29,088 nucleotides of DNA, from NCBI GenBank assembly GCA_035249465.1, contig DATFGL010000195.1, forward strand, positions 1-29,088, given 5' to 3'. The stretch's first letter is position 1; every line of letters begins with the position of its first letter. Positions 8,061 to 15,082 of this stretch are shown piece by piece. The stretch comes from 66-474 sp035249465. GTDB lineage: Bacteria; Pseudomonadota; Gammaproteobacteria; Xanthomonadales; Rhodanobacteraceae. The notes under the pieces are model-generated. The model did no database searches. It was not told where the DNA came from and worked only from the letters and a program-made list of their open reading frames with translations. The position numbers and the translations under genes are program-made.

Positions 8061-8468
8061 TCATGCCGCGTCGCGTGACAACGCCTCAAGGGCAGCCCGT
8101 GCGAGAAAGCCGGAGCGGGTCTCGCCGCGCGTTTTCGCGTGCCGGTCGATGGTGTCCAGCAACCGATCCGGCAGTGTGATGTTGACGCGCGTGGCCTTGG
8201 TGGACAGCTTGGCAATGTCCACGTCCACCACGCCCCAGGTCCAGCCACGCCAAGCCTTGCGGCGCCGCAACGTTTCCAGCGTGGACGCGACGGGCGGAGC
8301 CTTGCCCGCGTCGACGGCATCCTCCAGGTACAGCAAGACGGCTTCCTCGGCGTTCGCGATGGCCTCGTCCAATGTACCGCCCGCCGAGAAACACCCCGGC
8401 AGGTCAGGCACCGCCACGCCATACGCGTGCTGAGCGTCGCCGAGTTCGATTGCAATGGGGTAGCGCAT
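8061..8468 (-). CDS. hicB: HicB-type antitoxin
   Basis: The 135-residue protein has the HicB fold at its N-terminus (MRYPIAIE, YGVAVPDLPGCFSAGGTLDEAIANAEEAV). Its C-terminal ribbon-helix-helix DNA-binding segment contains RVNITLPDRLLDTIDRHAK. HicB neutralises the HicA mRNA-cleaving toxin and represses its own operon. The start is well supported by AGGAGG, which overlaps the hicA stop and lies 6 bases before the ATG. The gap to hicA is 9 bases, so the pair is one transcript with toxin first. It lies inside the tRNA-Thr island remnant, so it may be what keeps the remnant in place. Confidence 0.92.
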   Translation of the reverse strand: MRYPIAIELGDAQHAYGVAVPDLPGCFSAGGTLDEAIANAEEAVLLYLEDAVDAGKAPPVASTLETLRRRKAWRGWTWGVVDVDIAKLSTKATRVNITLPDRLLDTIDRHAKTRGETRSGFLARAALEALSRDAA

Positions 8469-8477
8469 GGTGGCCTC

Positions 8478-8675
8478 CTACAACCCGGCCTGTTTGCGGA
8501 TCGCCGCAATCAAGCCTTTGCCAAGGTCTTTCCTGGGGTGCGGGACGATCACGGTTACACCGGCCTTGTTGCGGTATTTGTGGTGACTGCCGCGCACCGA
8601 CACCCGCGCAAACCCGTGGGCTTCCAGTTCCTTGATCAGGTCCGCGCTGGTCACGTGTGTATTATACGCACTCAT
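8478..8675 (-). CDS. hicA: HicA-type toxin (mRNA interferase)
   Basis: The small protein (65 residues from ATG, 58 from an internal GTG at 8654) matches HicA: SADLIKELEAHGFARVSVRGSHHKY, then VIVPHPRKDLGKGLIAAIRKQAGL. The HxK segment GSHHK contains the His needed for RNA cleavage in this double-stranded-RNA-binding-like fold. Typical HicA proteins begin at about T-S-A-D-L, so the GTG may be the true start. A perfect TATAAT lies between the two candidate starts. The frame is open further upstream through the integrase scrap, but that part is not HicA. It is paired with hicB downstream. Confidence 0.88.
   Translation of the reverse strand: MSAYNTHVTSADLIKELEAHGFARVSVRGSHHKYRNKAGVTVIVPHPRKDLGKGLIAAIRKQAGL
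8661..8666 (-). promoter_or_regulatory. Candidate -10 box of the hicAB promoter
   Basis: A perfect TATAAT on the - strand lies 6 bases before the internal GTG start of hicA. The hexamer 17 bases further upstream (TCGCAT) is a poor -35. If used, transcription would begin at or next to the GTG, giving a leaderless or near-leaderless toxin message. Confidence 0.35.
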
Positions 8676-8772
8676 GCCGTGGTATGCGAGCCCGTGGCTC
8701 GCCCGCTGGCATGGCTTCGCTGACAGTGCGGTGCCTGCGGTGCTCGTGACACGGTGAGTGTCGGCCCGGACG

Positions 8773-8924
8773 ATACTCGGCGTGGTTGTACGCGGCCTTG
8801 ACCTGTGCCGTTCGGCATGTGCCAACTGCCGTTCGATCACGTCGGTATTCCATCCCTGCTCGTGCAACATGGTGCTGGCCATGCCGCGGAACCCGTGGCC
8901 GGTCATCTCGTCGCCGGTGTTGTA
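8773..8924 (-). pseudogene. C-terminal fragment of a P4-type tyrosine integrase, frameshifted
   Basis: One frame encodes GDEMTGHGFRGMASTMLHEQ followed by WNTDVIERQLAHAER, the C-terminal active-site region of prophage P4-like integrases with the H-x-x-R box and the LAH histidine. Near 8808 the reading jumps to another frame that continues QVKAAYNHAEYR, which holds the catalytic Tyr. The N-terminal two thirds and the final helix are missing. It lies just past the 3' end of tRNA-Thr in the same orientation, as expected for an int gene of an element integrated in that tRNA. It cannot encode a working enzyme. Confidence 0.8.
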
Positions 8925-8971
8925 CTCGCACGTCAGGCTGTATGCAATCGAACGGATTCGGACAGCATGCA

Positions 8972-8999
8972 ACAAAAAACCCGCACGGCTGGCGGGTTT
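8972..8999 (-). terminator. Rho-independent terminator after tRNA-Thr
   Basis: On the - strand an 8-bp perfect stem (AAACCCGC with GCGGGTTT) and a 7-base loop run directly into TTTTTTGTT. It begins about 45 bases past the 3' end of the tRNA and would end its transcript. Confidence 0.8.
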
Positions 9000-9043
9000 C
9001 ACGGGATTTGCTGGACTGGATGGGACGGTGTTGGACGGGTATT

Positions 9044-9119
9044 TGGTGCCGACAGTCTGACTCGAACAGACGACCTACCGCTTACAAGGCGGTTGCTCTA
9101 CCAACTGAGCTATGCCGGC
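9044..9119 (-). tRNA. tRNA-Thr (anticodon TGT)
   Basis: The 76-base gene folds as a full cloverleaf. The acceptor GCCGGCA pairs with TGTCGGC (one G-T pair). The D-arm is GCTC/GAGC and the anticodon stem ACCGC/GCGGT encloses loop CTTGTAA. The T-stem is GTCTG/CAGAC with loop TTCGAGT. The 3' CCA is encoded. Anticodon TGT reads ACA and related threonine codons. The gene is intact although its 3' end served as an integration site. Confidence 0.97.
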
Positions 9120-9303
9120 GTATGTCCTGCGGATTCTTGCACGAACCGTCCGTGGCGGCGTGCGCGCCGCATTATCGCAGGAACCCGGGCGCTGCCGACT
9201 GGATCGGCAGGACCGCCGATCTGAAGGCCCCCGGATCAATTCCAGGGCAGGCTCCGGCGGCCCGAAGGGCGAGCCACACGGATGTGGCGAGCAGCGCCGC
9301 AGG

Positions 9304-9969
9304 TTATTCCGAGGTTCCAAAGCAGTCGATCGGCTTGGCCTGCAAATCGTTGCGGCCGGGCAGCCACGCCTGCCAGTCGAACGCAGCCCCGGCCTTCACC
9401 GCGTAGTCCACCCAGTACGCCGGTTCGGTATCGACGCGCTGCTTGACCTTGGCCGGAAAGCCCAGTTGCTGCAGTTTGGCCACCCGGCTCTGCGCGTTCG
9501 ATTCGTTGTCGAACAGGCCCAGCGAGATCGTGTTCTGCGAGTCGCCGGCGGTTACCACATAGTAATCGTTGATGCCCTTGTCCGCGAGCTTGCGCGCGTC
9601 GTTCAATGCCGTCTCGCGATCGGCGGTCGCGGGCAGGTAAACCCAGAATCCGCGCGAATGGCTGACCTGTTCCTCGCGGTACTGGATCCTCGCCACGTGC
9701 GGCGAAAGTGCCTGCATCGCGGCACGCATGTCGACCGCGGTGGTGAAGGCACCGAGCGTGCTGCAGGTTTCAGCTGCGGAGGGAGCGGCCGGTGGCAACG
9801 CGCCCGGAACCGCAGCCCTGGCCGGCCGCTCCGGGAGCAAGCGCAATTCAGTGACGCCGGGGTCGGCCGCGGGAGGCAGCGCACGCGCCGGCGCACGCCC
9901 GAACAGCAACCATGCACCGGCTGCGAGGTTCAGGGCCAGCAACAACAGGAACAGGAGTCGGACGAACAT
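9304..9969 (-). CDS. SPOR-domain membrane protein
   Basis: The 221-residue protein starts with an N-terminal membrane anchor (FVRLLFLLLLALNLAAGAWLLF). A Pro/Ala-rich linker follows, then a SPOR-like domain (about residues 100-195, including FWVYLPATADRETALNDARK and ISLGLFDNESNAQSRVAKL). SPOR domains bind denuded septal peptidoglycan, so a cell-envelope or division-linked role is likely. The ATG at 9969 puts the hydrophobic anchor at the N-terminus; an earlier in-frame ATG at 10041 would add 24 residues with no clear feature. It lies after coaX on the same strand, separated by about 150 bases that include the dispersed repeat. Confidence 0.8.
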   Translation of the reverse strand: MFVRLLFLLLLALNLAAGAWLLFGRAPARALPPAADPGVTELRLLPERPARAAVPGALPPAAPSAAETCSTLGAFTTAVDMRAAMQALSPHVARIQYREEQVSHSRGFWVYLPATADRETALNDARKLADKGINDYYVVTAGDSQNTISLGLFDNESNAQSRVAKLQQLGFPAKVKQRVDTEPAYWVDYAVKAGAAFDWQAWLPGRNDLQAKPIDCFGTSE

Positions 9970-10092
9970 CGTTTTCAGCGCCCAGCATGGCCCGCTCGAA
10001 GCGGCTGTTGTGAAAAACATGGCCATGGAGCTCTCGGCCATGGATGGCGGCTCTCAGGGCCGCTCTGATGTTCGTGATCTTGAGCCCGCGCC

Positions 10093-10133
10093 GCTCATCA
10101 GTTCCCCAACGAAACCACGATCAGGGATGATCG
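10093..10133 (-). repeat. Dispersed ~41-bp repeat, copy 1 (palindromic head)
   Basis: Read on the - strand it begins CGATCATCCCTGATCG, a near-perfect palindrome, followed by a less conserved tail with the core GTTTCxTTGGxGAA. The copy at 12341-12381 matches at about 33 of 41 bases by eye. This copy overlaps the coaX 3' end and supplies its stop codon. Confidence 0.55.
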
Positions 10134-10897
10134 CACAACTGTGCCGCCCAGACCGCGAGGCCGCGCAACACGGCGTGATCCAGCAACCGCACCGGCAACC
10201 CATCGCGCGCGAGCCATTCAGCCAGCCGCGCGGCCCACCCGCCATGCAACCAGACATGCTCCGCGCCGGAATTTTTCCTGGATCGCGCCACGAACCATTC
10301 CACCAGCGCGCCGGCCGACGCCCAGCAACCGGCTTGCAGCGCTGCCGCGGTGTCATCGCGCGCTTCCGCCGCGAATGCATCGGGGTTGCGATCGGCGATG
10401 GCGGTGGCGGCGTGCAATGTCTGCAGCATGCGTTCCGGCGACAACGCGATCATGCCCTCGGTGTGCATTCCGTCGGCGGCCACGGCGTCCAGCGTGAGCG
10501 CGGTGCCACAGCCGGCCACGACGCAGCCGCCGGATGCGTGCGTGTGCGCGGCGAGCATCGCGAGGAAGCGATCGATGCCCAGCCGCTCGGGTTTCGCATA
10601 GCTGTTGGTGAGGCCGCACGCGCTGCGTGGCGTGCGCAGCCATTCGATCCGCTCCGCCGGGATCGAATCCAACGCCGCGCGCGCGTTTTCCGCGCGCCCG
10701 GCGGACGCGACCGATGCAATCCACACCCGCGCTGGACGCGGCCAATGCCCCAACCCATCGCGCATTGCGGCAACGAAATCCGGCCGGTCCCAATCCAGCG
10801 CGAAGACGTCCGCGGGTTCGCCGCGTTCGAGCCGCGCCGCCTTCGCGCGCGAATTGCCGAGGTCGAACAGCCAGGTTTCCGGGCGTGCGCCGCTCAC
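10121..10897 (-). CDS. coaX: Type III pantothenate kinase
   Basis: The enzyme phosphorylates pantothenate, the first step of coenzyme A synthesis. Visible family motifs are the N-terminal phosphate-binding WLFDLGNSRAK, the central RLGIDRFLAML and the second nucleotide-binding stretch GCGTALTLDAVAADG. The length of 258 residues is typical. The GTG start at 10897 is chosen because it overlaps the birA stop as GTGA. An ATG at 10933 would overlap birA by 40 bases. The birA-coaX order with tight coupling is common in Xanthomonadales and other proteobacteria. The last residues (DHP) are encoded by the dispersed repeat, so the exact C-terminus may differ from relatives. Confidence 0.9.
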   Translation of the reverse strand: MSGARPETWLFDLGNSRAKAARLERGEPADVFALDWDRPDFVAAMRDGLGHWPRPARVWIASVASAGRAENARAALDSIPAERIEWLRTPRSACGLTNSYAKPERLGIDRFLAMLAAHTHASGGCVVAGCGTALTLDAVAADGMHTEGMIALSPERMLQTLHAATAIADRNPDAFAAEARDDTAAALQAGCWASAGALVEWFVARSRKNSGAEHVWLHGGWAARLAEWLARDGLPVRLLDHAVLRGLAVWAAQLCDHP

Positions 10898-11934
10898 TTC
10901 GCGCGCACCGAGACTTCGGCGCTGTCGAGGCATTCCACGCCACCGGCACGACGCACGCGCAAGGCACCACGCGGATCCACGCCTGCAGCCGTACCCTCGA
11001 ACGCGCCCCGCACGCCATCGACGCGGATCGCACGGCCCGCCAACGCGTCACGCGCAGCCCACGCATCCGCAAAAGCGGCGAAACCGGAATCGCCGAACAC
11101 GTCCAGGGCGTCGACCAGCCGCGCGACCAGCGCAGCCGCCAGGGTGTTGCGCGACGGCGTTTTGCCGCCGCACAAATGTTCCAGGTCGGTGCATCGCCGA
11201 TCGAGTGCACGGCGCATCGCCTGCGGCACCCGCAGGTTGATGCCGACGCCGATGACGGCGTGGCAAGGTCCCATGAATTCACCGCCCAACTCGATCAGGA
11301 TGCCGCCGAGCTTGGCATCGTCGTGCACCAGGTCGTTGGGCCACTTCAGCCCCACGCCGCCCGCGCCGCAATCTTCCAATGCGTTCGCCACCGCGATGCC
11401 CACCGCAAGCGACAGCCCCGACAGGGCCGCGTAGCCGCAGGCAAACTGCTTCAGACACGAGAACTGCAGGTTGGCCGCTGGAGGCGAAAGCCACTGCCGC
11501 CCGCGCCGGCCGCGTCCGGCATCCTGCCAGTCGGCGAAGACGAAGGAGCGATCCGGCAAGCCGCCGGCACGCCGCAGACACTCGCTCGACGTCGAGTCGA
11601 GGCGCCAATGGTTTTCGATCCCGCCGATGCGGTGCCTGACCGCGGCGGGGAGTGCCGCACGGATCGCTGCGGGATCGAGCCACTCCAGCGGCGGCGCCAG
11701 ACGATAACCCGCGTCGCCCGATTCGATGTCCAGACCGGCGGCCCGGAGCGCCTCGATCTGTTTCCACACCGCCGCCCGTGAAACGCCCAGCCGCCGCGCC
11801 ATGTCGGGGCCGGCATGGCAATCGCCGGACGCCAGCAGCGCCAGCACCGCGGGCACGCCCGCGGCAGCCCCGCGCGTGCCTTTCCGGCTCGCTGGCACGC
11901 GCCGGCGGGATGTGTCAGTATGGGATTTCAACAT
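10894..11934 (-). CDS. birA: Bifunctional biotin-protein ligase / biotin operon repressor
   Basis: The 346-residue protein has an N-terminal winged-helix domain (about residues 25-75, including MARRLGVSRAAVWKQIEALR). The BirA catalytic domain follows: DSTSSECLRRAG, the biotinyl-AMP loop GRGRRGRQW, LKWPNDL and GGILIEL. It activates biotin with ATP and transfers it to acetyl-CoA carboxylase. The helix-turn-helix suggests it also represses biotin genes. The ATG at 11934 is used because sequence upstream of it is unlike the family. It is transcribed divergently from a small secreted-protein gene starting 20 bases away and is coupled to coaX by GTGA. Confidence 0.93.
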   Translation of the reverse strand: MLKSHTDTSRRRVPASRKGTRGAAAGVPAVLALLASGDCHAGPDMARRLGVSRAAVWKQIEALRAAGLDIESGDAGYRLAPPLEWLDPAAIRAALPAAVRHRIGGIENHWRLDSTSSECLRRAGGLPDRSFVFADWQDAGRGRRGRQWLSPPAANLQFSCLKQFACGYAALSGLSLAVGIAVANALEDCGAGGVGLKWPNDLVHDDAKLGGILIELGGEFMGPCHAVIGVGINLRVPQAMRRALDRRCTDLEHLCGGKTPSRNTLAAALVARLVDALDVFGDSGFAAFADAWAARDALAGRAIRVDGVRGAFEGTAAGVDPRGALRVRRAGGVECLDSAEVSVRAK

Positions 11935-11954
11935 GCGCTGATTCCGGGGGCTGC

Positions 11955-12335
11955 ATGAGACGCTCGTCGTTGTGGTTGACAGTGTTGCTGATCGGCGGCG
12001 TGCCATTGACTGCTGTGGCGGTCGATTATGGCCCGAATGCACCACTGCTTGCCGCGGACACCAACGCGCCGCAACTGCCCGGCTCCCAGGTGAACGCAGC
12101 CGCGCGCGGCGAGATGCCGAAGCCCGACATCATGGCCGATACCGAAGAGGGCGGCGGCGGTTCCGCGCCCACGCCGCAACGCATGACGCCCTCCACCTCG
12201 TCGCTGCGCCCCGCCACTCCCGCGCAGGGCCTCGGTCCCGCGGCGCGCAACAAGCCGCGTGCGCCCGCGACCCGTCCGGTACCCGTGCTGCCCACCGCTT
12301 CGTGGCAATCGCTGCTGCCGGGCTCGATTCAATAG
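11955..12335 (+). CDS. Small secreted protein of unknown function
   Basis: The 126-residue protein has an N-terminal signal-like segment (SSLWLTVLLIGGVPLTAVAVD). The remainder is Pro/Ala/Ser-rich and lacks recognisable domains, ending in TASWQSLLPGSIQ. GGGGG lies 7 bases before the ATG and could serve as ribosome binding site. It is divergent from birA with only 20 bases between starts, so their promoters must overlap the opposite genes. I do not recognise the family; the signal peptide and biased composition suggest a periplasmic or exported, largely disordered protein. Confidence 0.65.
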   Translation: MRRSSLWLTVLLIGGVPLTAVAVDYGPNAPLLAADTNAPQLPGSQVNAAARGEMPKPDIMADTEEGGGGSAPTPQRMTPSTSSLRPATPAQGLGPAARNKPRAPATRPVPVLPTASWQSLLPGSIQ

Positions 12336-12339
12336 TAGT

Positions 12340-12381
12340 GCGATCATCCATGATCGCCGTTTCATTGGCGAAGTGACGAGC
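12340..12381 (+). repeat. Dispersed ~41-bp repeat, copy 2, with terminator-like palindrome
   Basis: It begins with GCGATCATCCATGATCGC, a perfect inverted repeat, 4 bases after the stop of the small secreted gene, then CCGTTTCATTGGCGAA. It matches the repeat at the coaX 3' end. The palindrome with a following GTTTCATT could act as a weak terminator for the + strand gene. Confidence 0.5.
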
Positions 12382-12473
12382 ACACAGGCCTCAAGTCACA
12401 AACATCACCGCTGCCATCCTTGGCCTGACTTTCACACAGCGGCTTCGTCGGCGTTGACGCGCCCTTCCGGTCC

Positions 12474-13874
12474 TCACATCTCCGCGAAGCTGACGTGGAA
12501 ACACGCGCCCCCCAGTTCGCTCGAACGATCGACGTGCAACACGCCGCGATAGCCGCGCACGACGTCGTCGACGATCGCAAGACCGATGCCGTGCCCCTGC
12601 ACACGCTCGTCACCCCGCACGCCGCGTTGCAGCACCTTGTCCAGTTTTTCCAGCGGAATGCCCGGACCGTCGTCCTCGACCCGAATGTCCAGCCCCGCGC
12701 GCCATGACCGCGGATCGACCGGCGCAATGCGCACCACCCGCAGCAGTACCTGGTGGTTGGCCCACTTGAAGGCGTTTTCGAGCAAGTTGCCCAGCAGCTC
12801 CAGCAGGTCGCCTTCCTCGCCATAAAAACGTGCGCCCTCGTCGATGTCGAATTCGCACAGGATGTTCCTGGATGCGTACACCCGCTCGAGGCTGCGCACC
12901 ACCGCCTCGGCGTGGGCTTGCACGGCAATCGGCGGCGCGAACGTGGAATGCCCGGAAGCCTTGGCGCGCGCAAGCTGGTAGGCGACGATCTGGTCCATGT
13001 GCTGCACCTGGTCCAGCAGGTCCTGGCGCAACCCGGTTTCCGGATCGGGCGATTCCAGCCGCGAACGCACCACCGCCAAGGGGGTTTTCAGGCTGTGCGC
13101 CAGGTCGCCCAGCGTATTGCGATAGCGCTTCAGGTGTTCGCGTTCGCCTTCGATGAAGCGGTTGAGGTTGCGGGTGAGCACGGTGACTTCGCGCGGATAC
13201 GGCCCGATCAGCCGTTCGGCGCTGCCGCGCTCGATCATCGCGATGTCGCGTGCCACGCGTCGCAGCGGCGAAAAACTCCAGCGCAACAGGATCTGCTGCA
13301 ACACCAGCAGCGCCAGCCCCAACGCACCCAGCCAGCCGAACAGCGTGCGCCGGTACGCCACCAATCCGGCCTGGTACAAGGCTTCGTTTTCGGCGATGTA
13401 GATGGTGAGGCGGTAGCCCTTGCCGTTGAGCGGAATCCATTCCACGCCCTGCCCCAGCACGTACAGCTGCCCCGCCGGCGTCGCGACCGGTCCGTCGAAA
13501 CGCGTTACCCCGGGTTGCAGCAGAGCGTTGAACGGCAACTCGCGGCCCAGCGCGGACGGCGCCGACCACTGGAAATCGTTTTCACCGACGATCACCGCGT
13601 ACAGACCGGAACCCGGCCTCAGGAAATCGGGATTCGGCGGCGGCATGTCCGGCGGGTATGCGCGGTCGCGGCTGCTGACGTCGACGCCCGCGAGATACGC
13701 ATAGGCGTAACTCTGCAGGCGCCCGCGTAGTCCCGCCAGAGCCGCGTGTGCGTAAGCGCGGTCCAGTGCAAAACCGGTGATGCCGAGAAACCCGACCAGC
13801 ACCAGCAAGGTTGCAATGGTGGAACGCGAGACCAGCGACAGCGGCCTGCGTGAGGCAGTGTCCTCGGAAGCCAT
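12474..13874 (-). CDS. phoQ: PhoQ-like sensor histidine kinase
   Basis: The 466-residue inner-membrane kinase has TM1 near residues 18-37, a periplasmic domain of about 130 residues, and TM2 in TLFGWLGALGLALLVLQQIL. A HAMP-like linker follows, then the phospho-acceptor box LAHSLKTPLAVVRSRL, which matches the PhoQ-type HSLKTPL. The ATP-binding N box (ENAFKWA), G1 (VEDDGPGIP) and G2 (GHGIGLAIV) are intact. ATG at 13874 is preferred because GAAGGG lies 9 bases upstream; a TTG at 13883 is possible. It follows the phoP-like gene by about 100 bases on the same strand. The periplasmic sensor is not obviously the Mg2+-binding acidic type, so the signal is uncertain. Confidence 0.88.
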   Translation of the reverse strand: MASEDTASRRPLSLVSRSTIATLLVLVGFLGITGFALDRAYAHAALAGLRGRLQSYAYAYLAGVDVSSRDRAYPPDMPPPNPDFLRPGSGLYAVIVGENDFQWSAPSALGRELPFNALLQPGVTRFDGPVATPAGQLYVLGQGVEWIPLNGKGYRLTIYIAENEALYQAGLVAYRRTLFGWLGALGLALLVLQQILLRWSFSPLRRVARDIAMIERGSAERLIGPYPREVTVLTRNLNRFIEGEREHLKRYRNTLGDLAHSLKTPLAVVRSRLESPDPETGLRQDLLDQVQHMDQIVAYQLARAKASGHSTFAPPIAVQAHAEAVVRSLERVYASRNILCEFDIDEGARFYGEEGDLLELLGNLLENAFKWANHQVLLRVVRIAPVDPRSWRAGLDIRVEDDGPGIPLEKLDKVLQRGVRGDERVQGHGIGLAIVDDVVRGYRGVLHVDRSSELGGACFHVSFAEM

Positions 13875-13972
13875 CCAGCCCAACCCTTCGTGCAGTCAAC
13901 GCCGACCGCAATGATCGCCATGATCGCCGCGGGCACCCTGCGCACGCAACTGCGGGAACCGCCACGGACGGA

Positions 13973-14665
13973 TCATTCGGCAGGCGTTTCGTCGCGCGCA
14001 ATCGCGAAGCGGTAGCCGCGGCCACGCACCGTTTCGATCGGTTTCAGGTTGCTGTCGGGGTCGAGCTTGCGCCGCAGGCGGCCAATGAACACTTCCAGCA
14101 CGTTCGAGTCGCGGTCGAAATCCTGCTGGTAGATGTGCTCGGTCAGATCGGCCTTCGAAACCAGTTCGCCGGCATGCAGCATCAGGTATTCCAGCACCTT
14201 GTATTCGTAGCTGGTGAGGTCGGTGGGCTTGCCTTCGACCGTGACCGTCTGCGCGGTGGTATCGAGACGGATCGGCCCGCACGACAGCACCGGCTTGGCC
14301 CAACCCGACGCACGCCGCACCAGCGCGTTGATGCGCGCCAGCAATTCCTCGACGTGGAACGGCTTGACGAGATAATCGTCGGCGCCGAATTTCAGTCCCT
14401 CCACCTTGTCCTGCCACGAGGAACGCGCAGTCAGGATCAGGACGGGATAGCTGTGGCCTTCCTTGCGCAGCATTTCGATCAGCTCCATGCCGGACAACTT
14501 GGGCAGGCCAAGGTCCACGATCGCCAGGTCGAACGGCACTTCGCGCCCGAGGTAAAGCCCTTCCTCGCCGTCGGCGGCGGCGTCGACCGCGAAGCCATCG
14601 CGCTTCAGGCGCGCCGCCAGCGTTTCACGCAACGGCGCTTCGTCTTCAACCAGCAGGATACGCAT
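13973..14665 (-). CDS. phoP: PhoP-like response regulator (OmpR family)
   Basis: The 230-residue regulator has a receiver domain with acidic pocket VEDE, phospho-acceptor Asp51 (AIVDLGLPKLSG), the LTAR switch residue and the conserved Lys in DDYLVKPF. A C-terminal winged helix of the OmpR/PhoB class follows (LTSYEYKVLEYLM, then SNVLEVFIGRLRRKL and ETVRGRGYRF). It activates or represses target promoters after phosphorylation by the downstream kinase. AAGGAGG lies 6 bases before the ATG, which fixes the start; upstream open frame is PepSY-gene shadow. The PepSY-gene stop overlaps this start (TGATG), so the three genes form one operon. Confidence 0.93.
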   Translation of the reverse strand: MRILLVEDEAPLRETLAARLKRDGFAVDAAADGEEGLYLGREVPFDLAIVDLGLPKLSGMELIEMLRKEGHSYPVLILTARSSWQDKVEGLKFGADDYLVKPFHVEELLARINALVRRASGWAKPVLSCGPIRLDTTAQTVTVEGKPTDLTSYEYKVLEYLMLHAGELVSKADLTEHIYQQDFDRDSNVLEVFIGRLRRKLDPDSNLKPIETVRGRGYRFAIARDETPAE

Positions 14666-14985
14666 CAGTGTCCTCCTTGATCGGATCTGGACTTGCTCGA
14701 ATGGCCCTGCGCTTGCGGGTTCGAATGCAACTGCATCACCTGCACCTTGCCTTGCGGCGTCAGTACCTTGATTCGGTACACGTTGGTCTGCCCACGCGAC
14801 ACTGTATCCGCCGCAAGGATATGCCCGCGCGTCTGGTGCTGCACCTGCCGGACGGCCTGCTCCAGGTTGACCGGATGGGAAGCGGGCGGAGGCGTGGGCG
14901 CCGAACGCGGCGGCGCTGCCGAGGCATCGATGGCGCACACCACCAGGACGCCCGCCAGCATCGTGGACAAAATACTGATTTTCAT
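14665..14985 (-). CDS. Secreted PepSY-domain protein
   Basis: The 106-residue protein has a signal peptide (about residues 1-23, cleavage near ASA-AP), a Pro-rich linker and a PepSY-like domain (NLEQAVRQVQHQTRGHILAA, then TNVYRIKVLTPQGKVQVMQL). PepSY proteins are periplasmic and are thought to inhibit proteases or sense envelope conditions. Small PepSY proteins are often found before PhoP/PhoQ-like systems and may modulate the kinase; that is inference. Its stop overlaps the phoP start by one base, so it is the first gene of the operon. Confidence 0.82.
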   Translation of the reverse strand: MKISILSTMLAGVLVVCAIDASAAPPRSAPTPPPASHPVNLEQAVRQVQHQTRGHILAADTVSRGQTNVYRIKVLTPQGKVQVMQLHSNPQAQGHSSKSRSDQGGH

Positions 14986-15082
14986 GGCCGTCGCGGGCCT
15001 CGTGCGAAACTTCAGCCCCCGATCATCCGGTCACCCATTGAATTCGTGCTGAACATGCCATCGGGCCGCTGACAGGCCGGCG

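Noticed and set aside
9120..9303. tRNA-Thr promoter search
   Set aside because: A GATAAT-like -10 exists on the - strand near 9172, but no acceptable -35 at 16-18 bases was found.
10010..10060. GGCCATGG repeated twice near the SPOR gene start
   Set aside because: Short self-palindromic octamer in GC-rich DNA; too little to call a separate element.
9728..11434. 568-codon open frame on the + strand
   Set aside because: Antisense across coaX and birA, which carry clear enzyme motifs.
12753..13730. 325-codon open frame on the + strand
   Set aside because: Antisense to the sensor kinase, which has intact H, N, G1 and G2 boxes.
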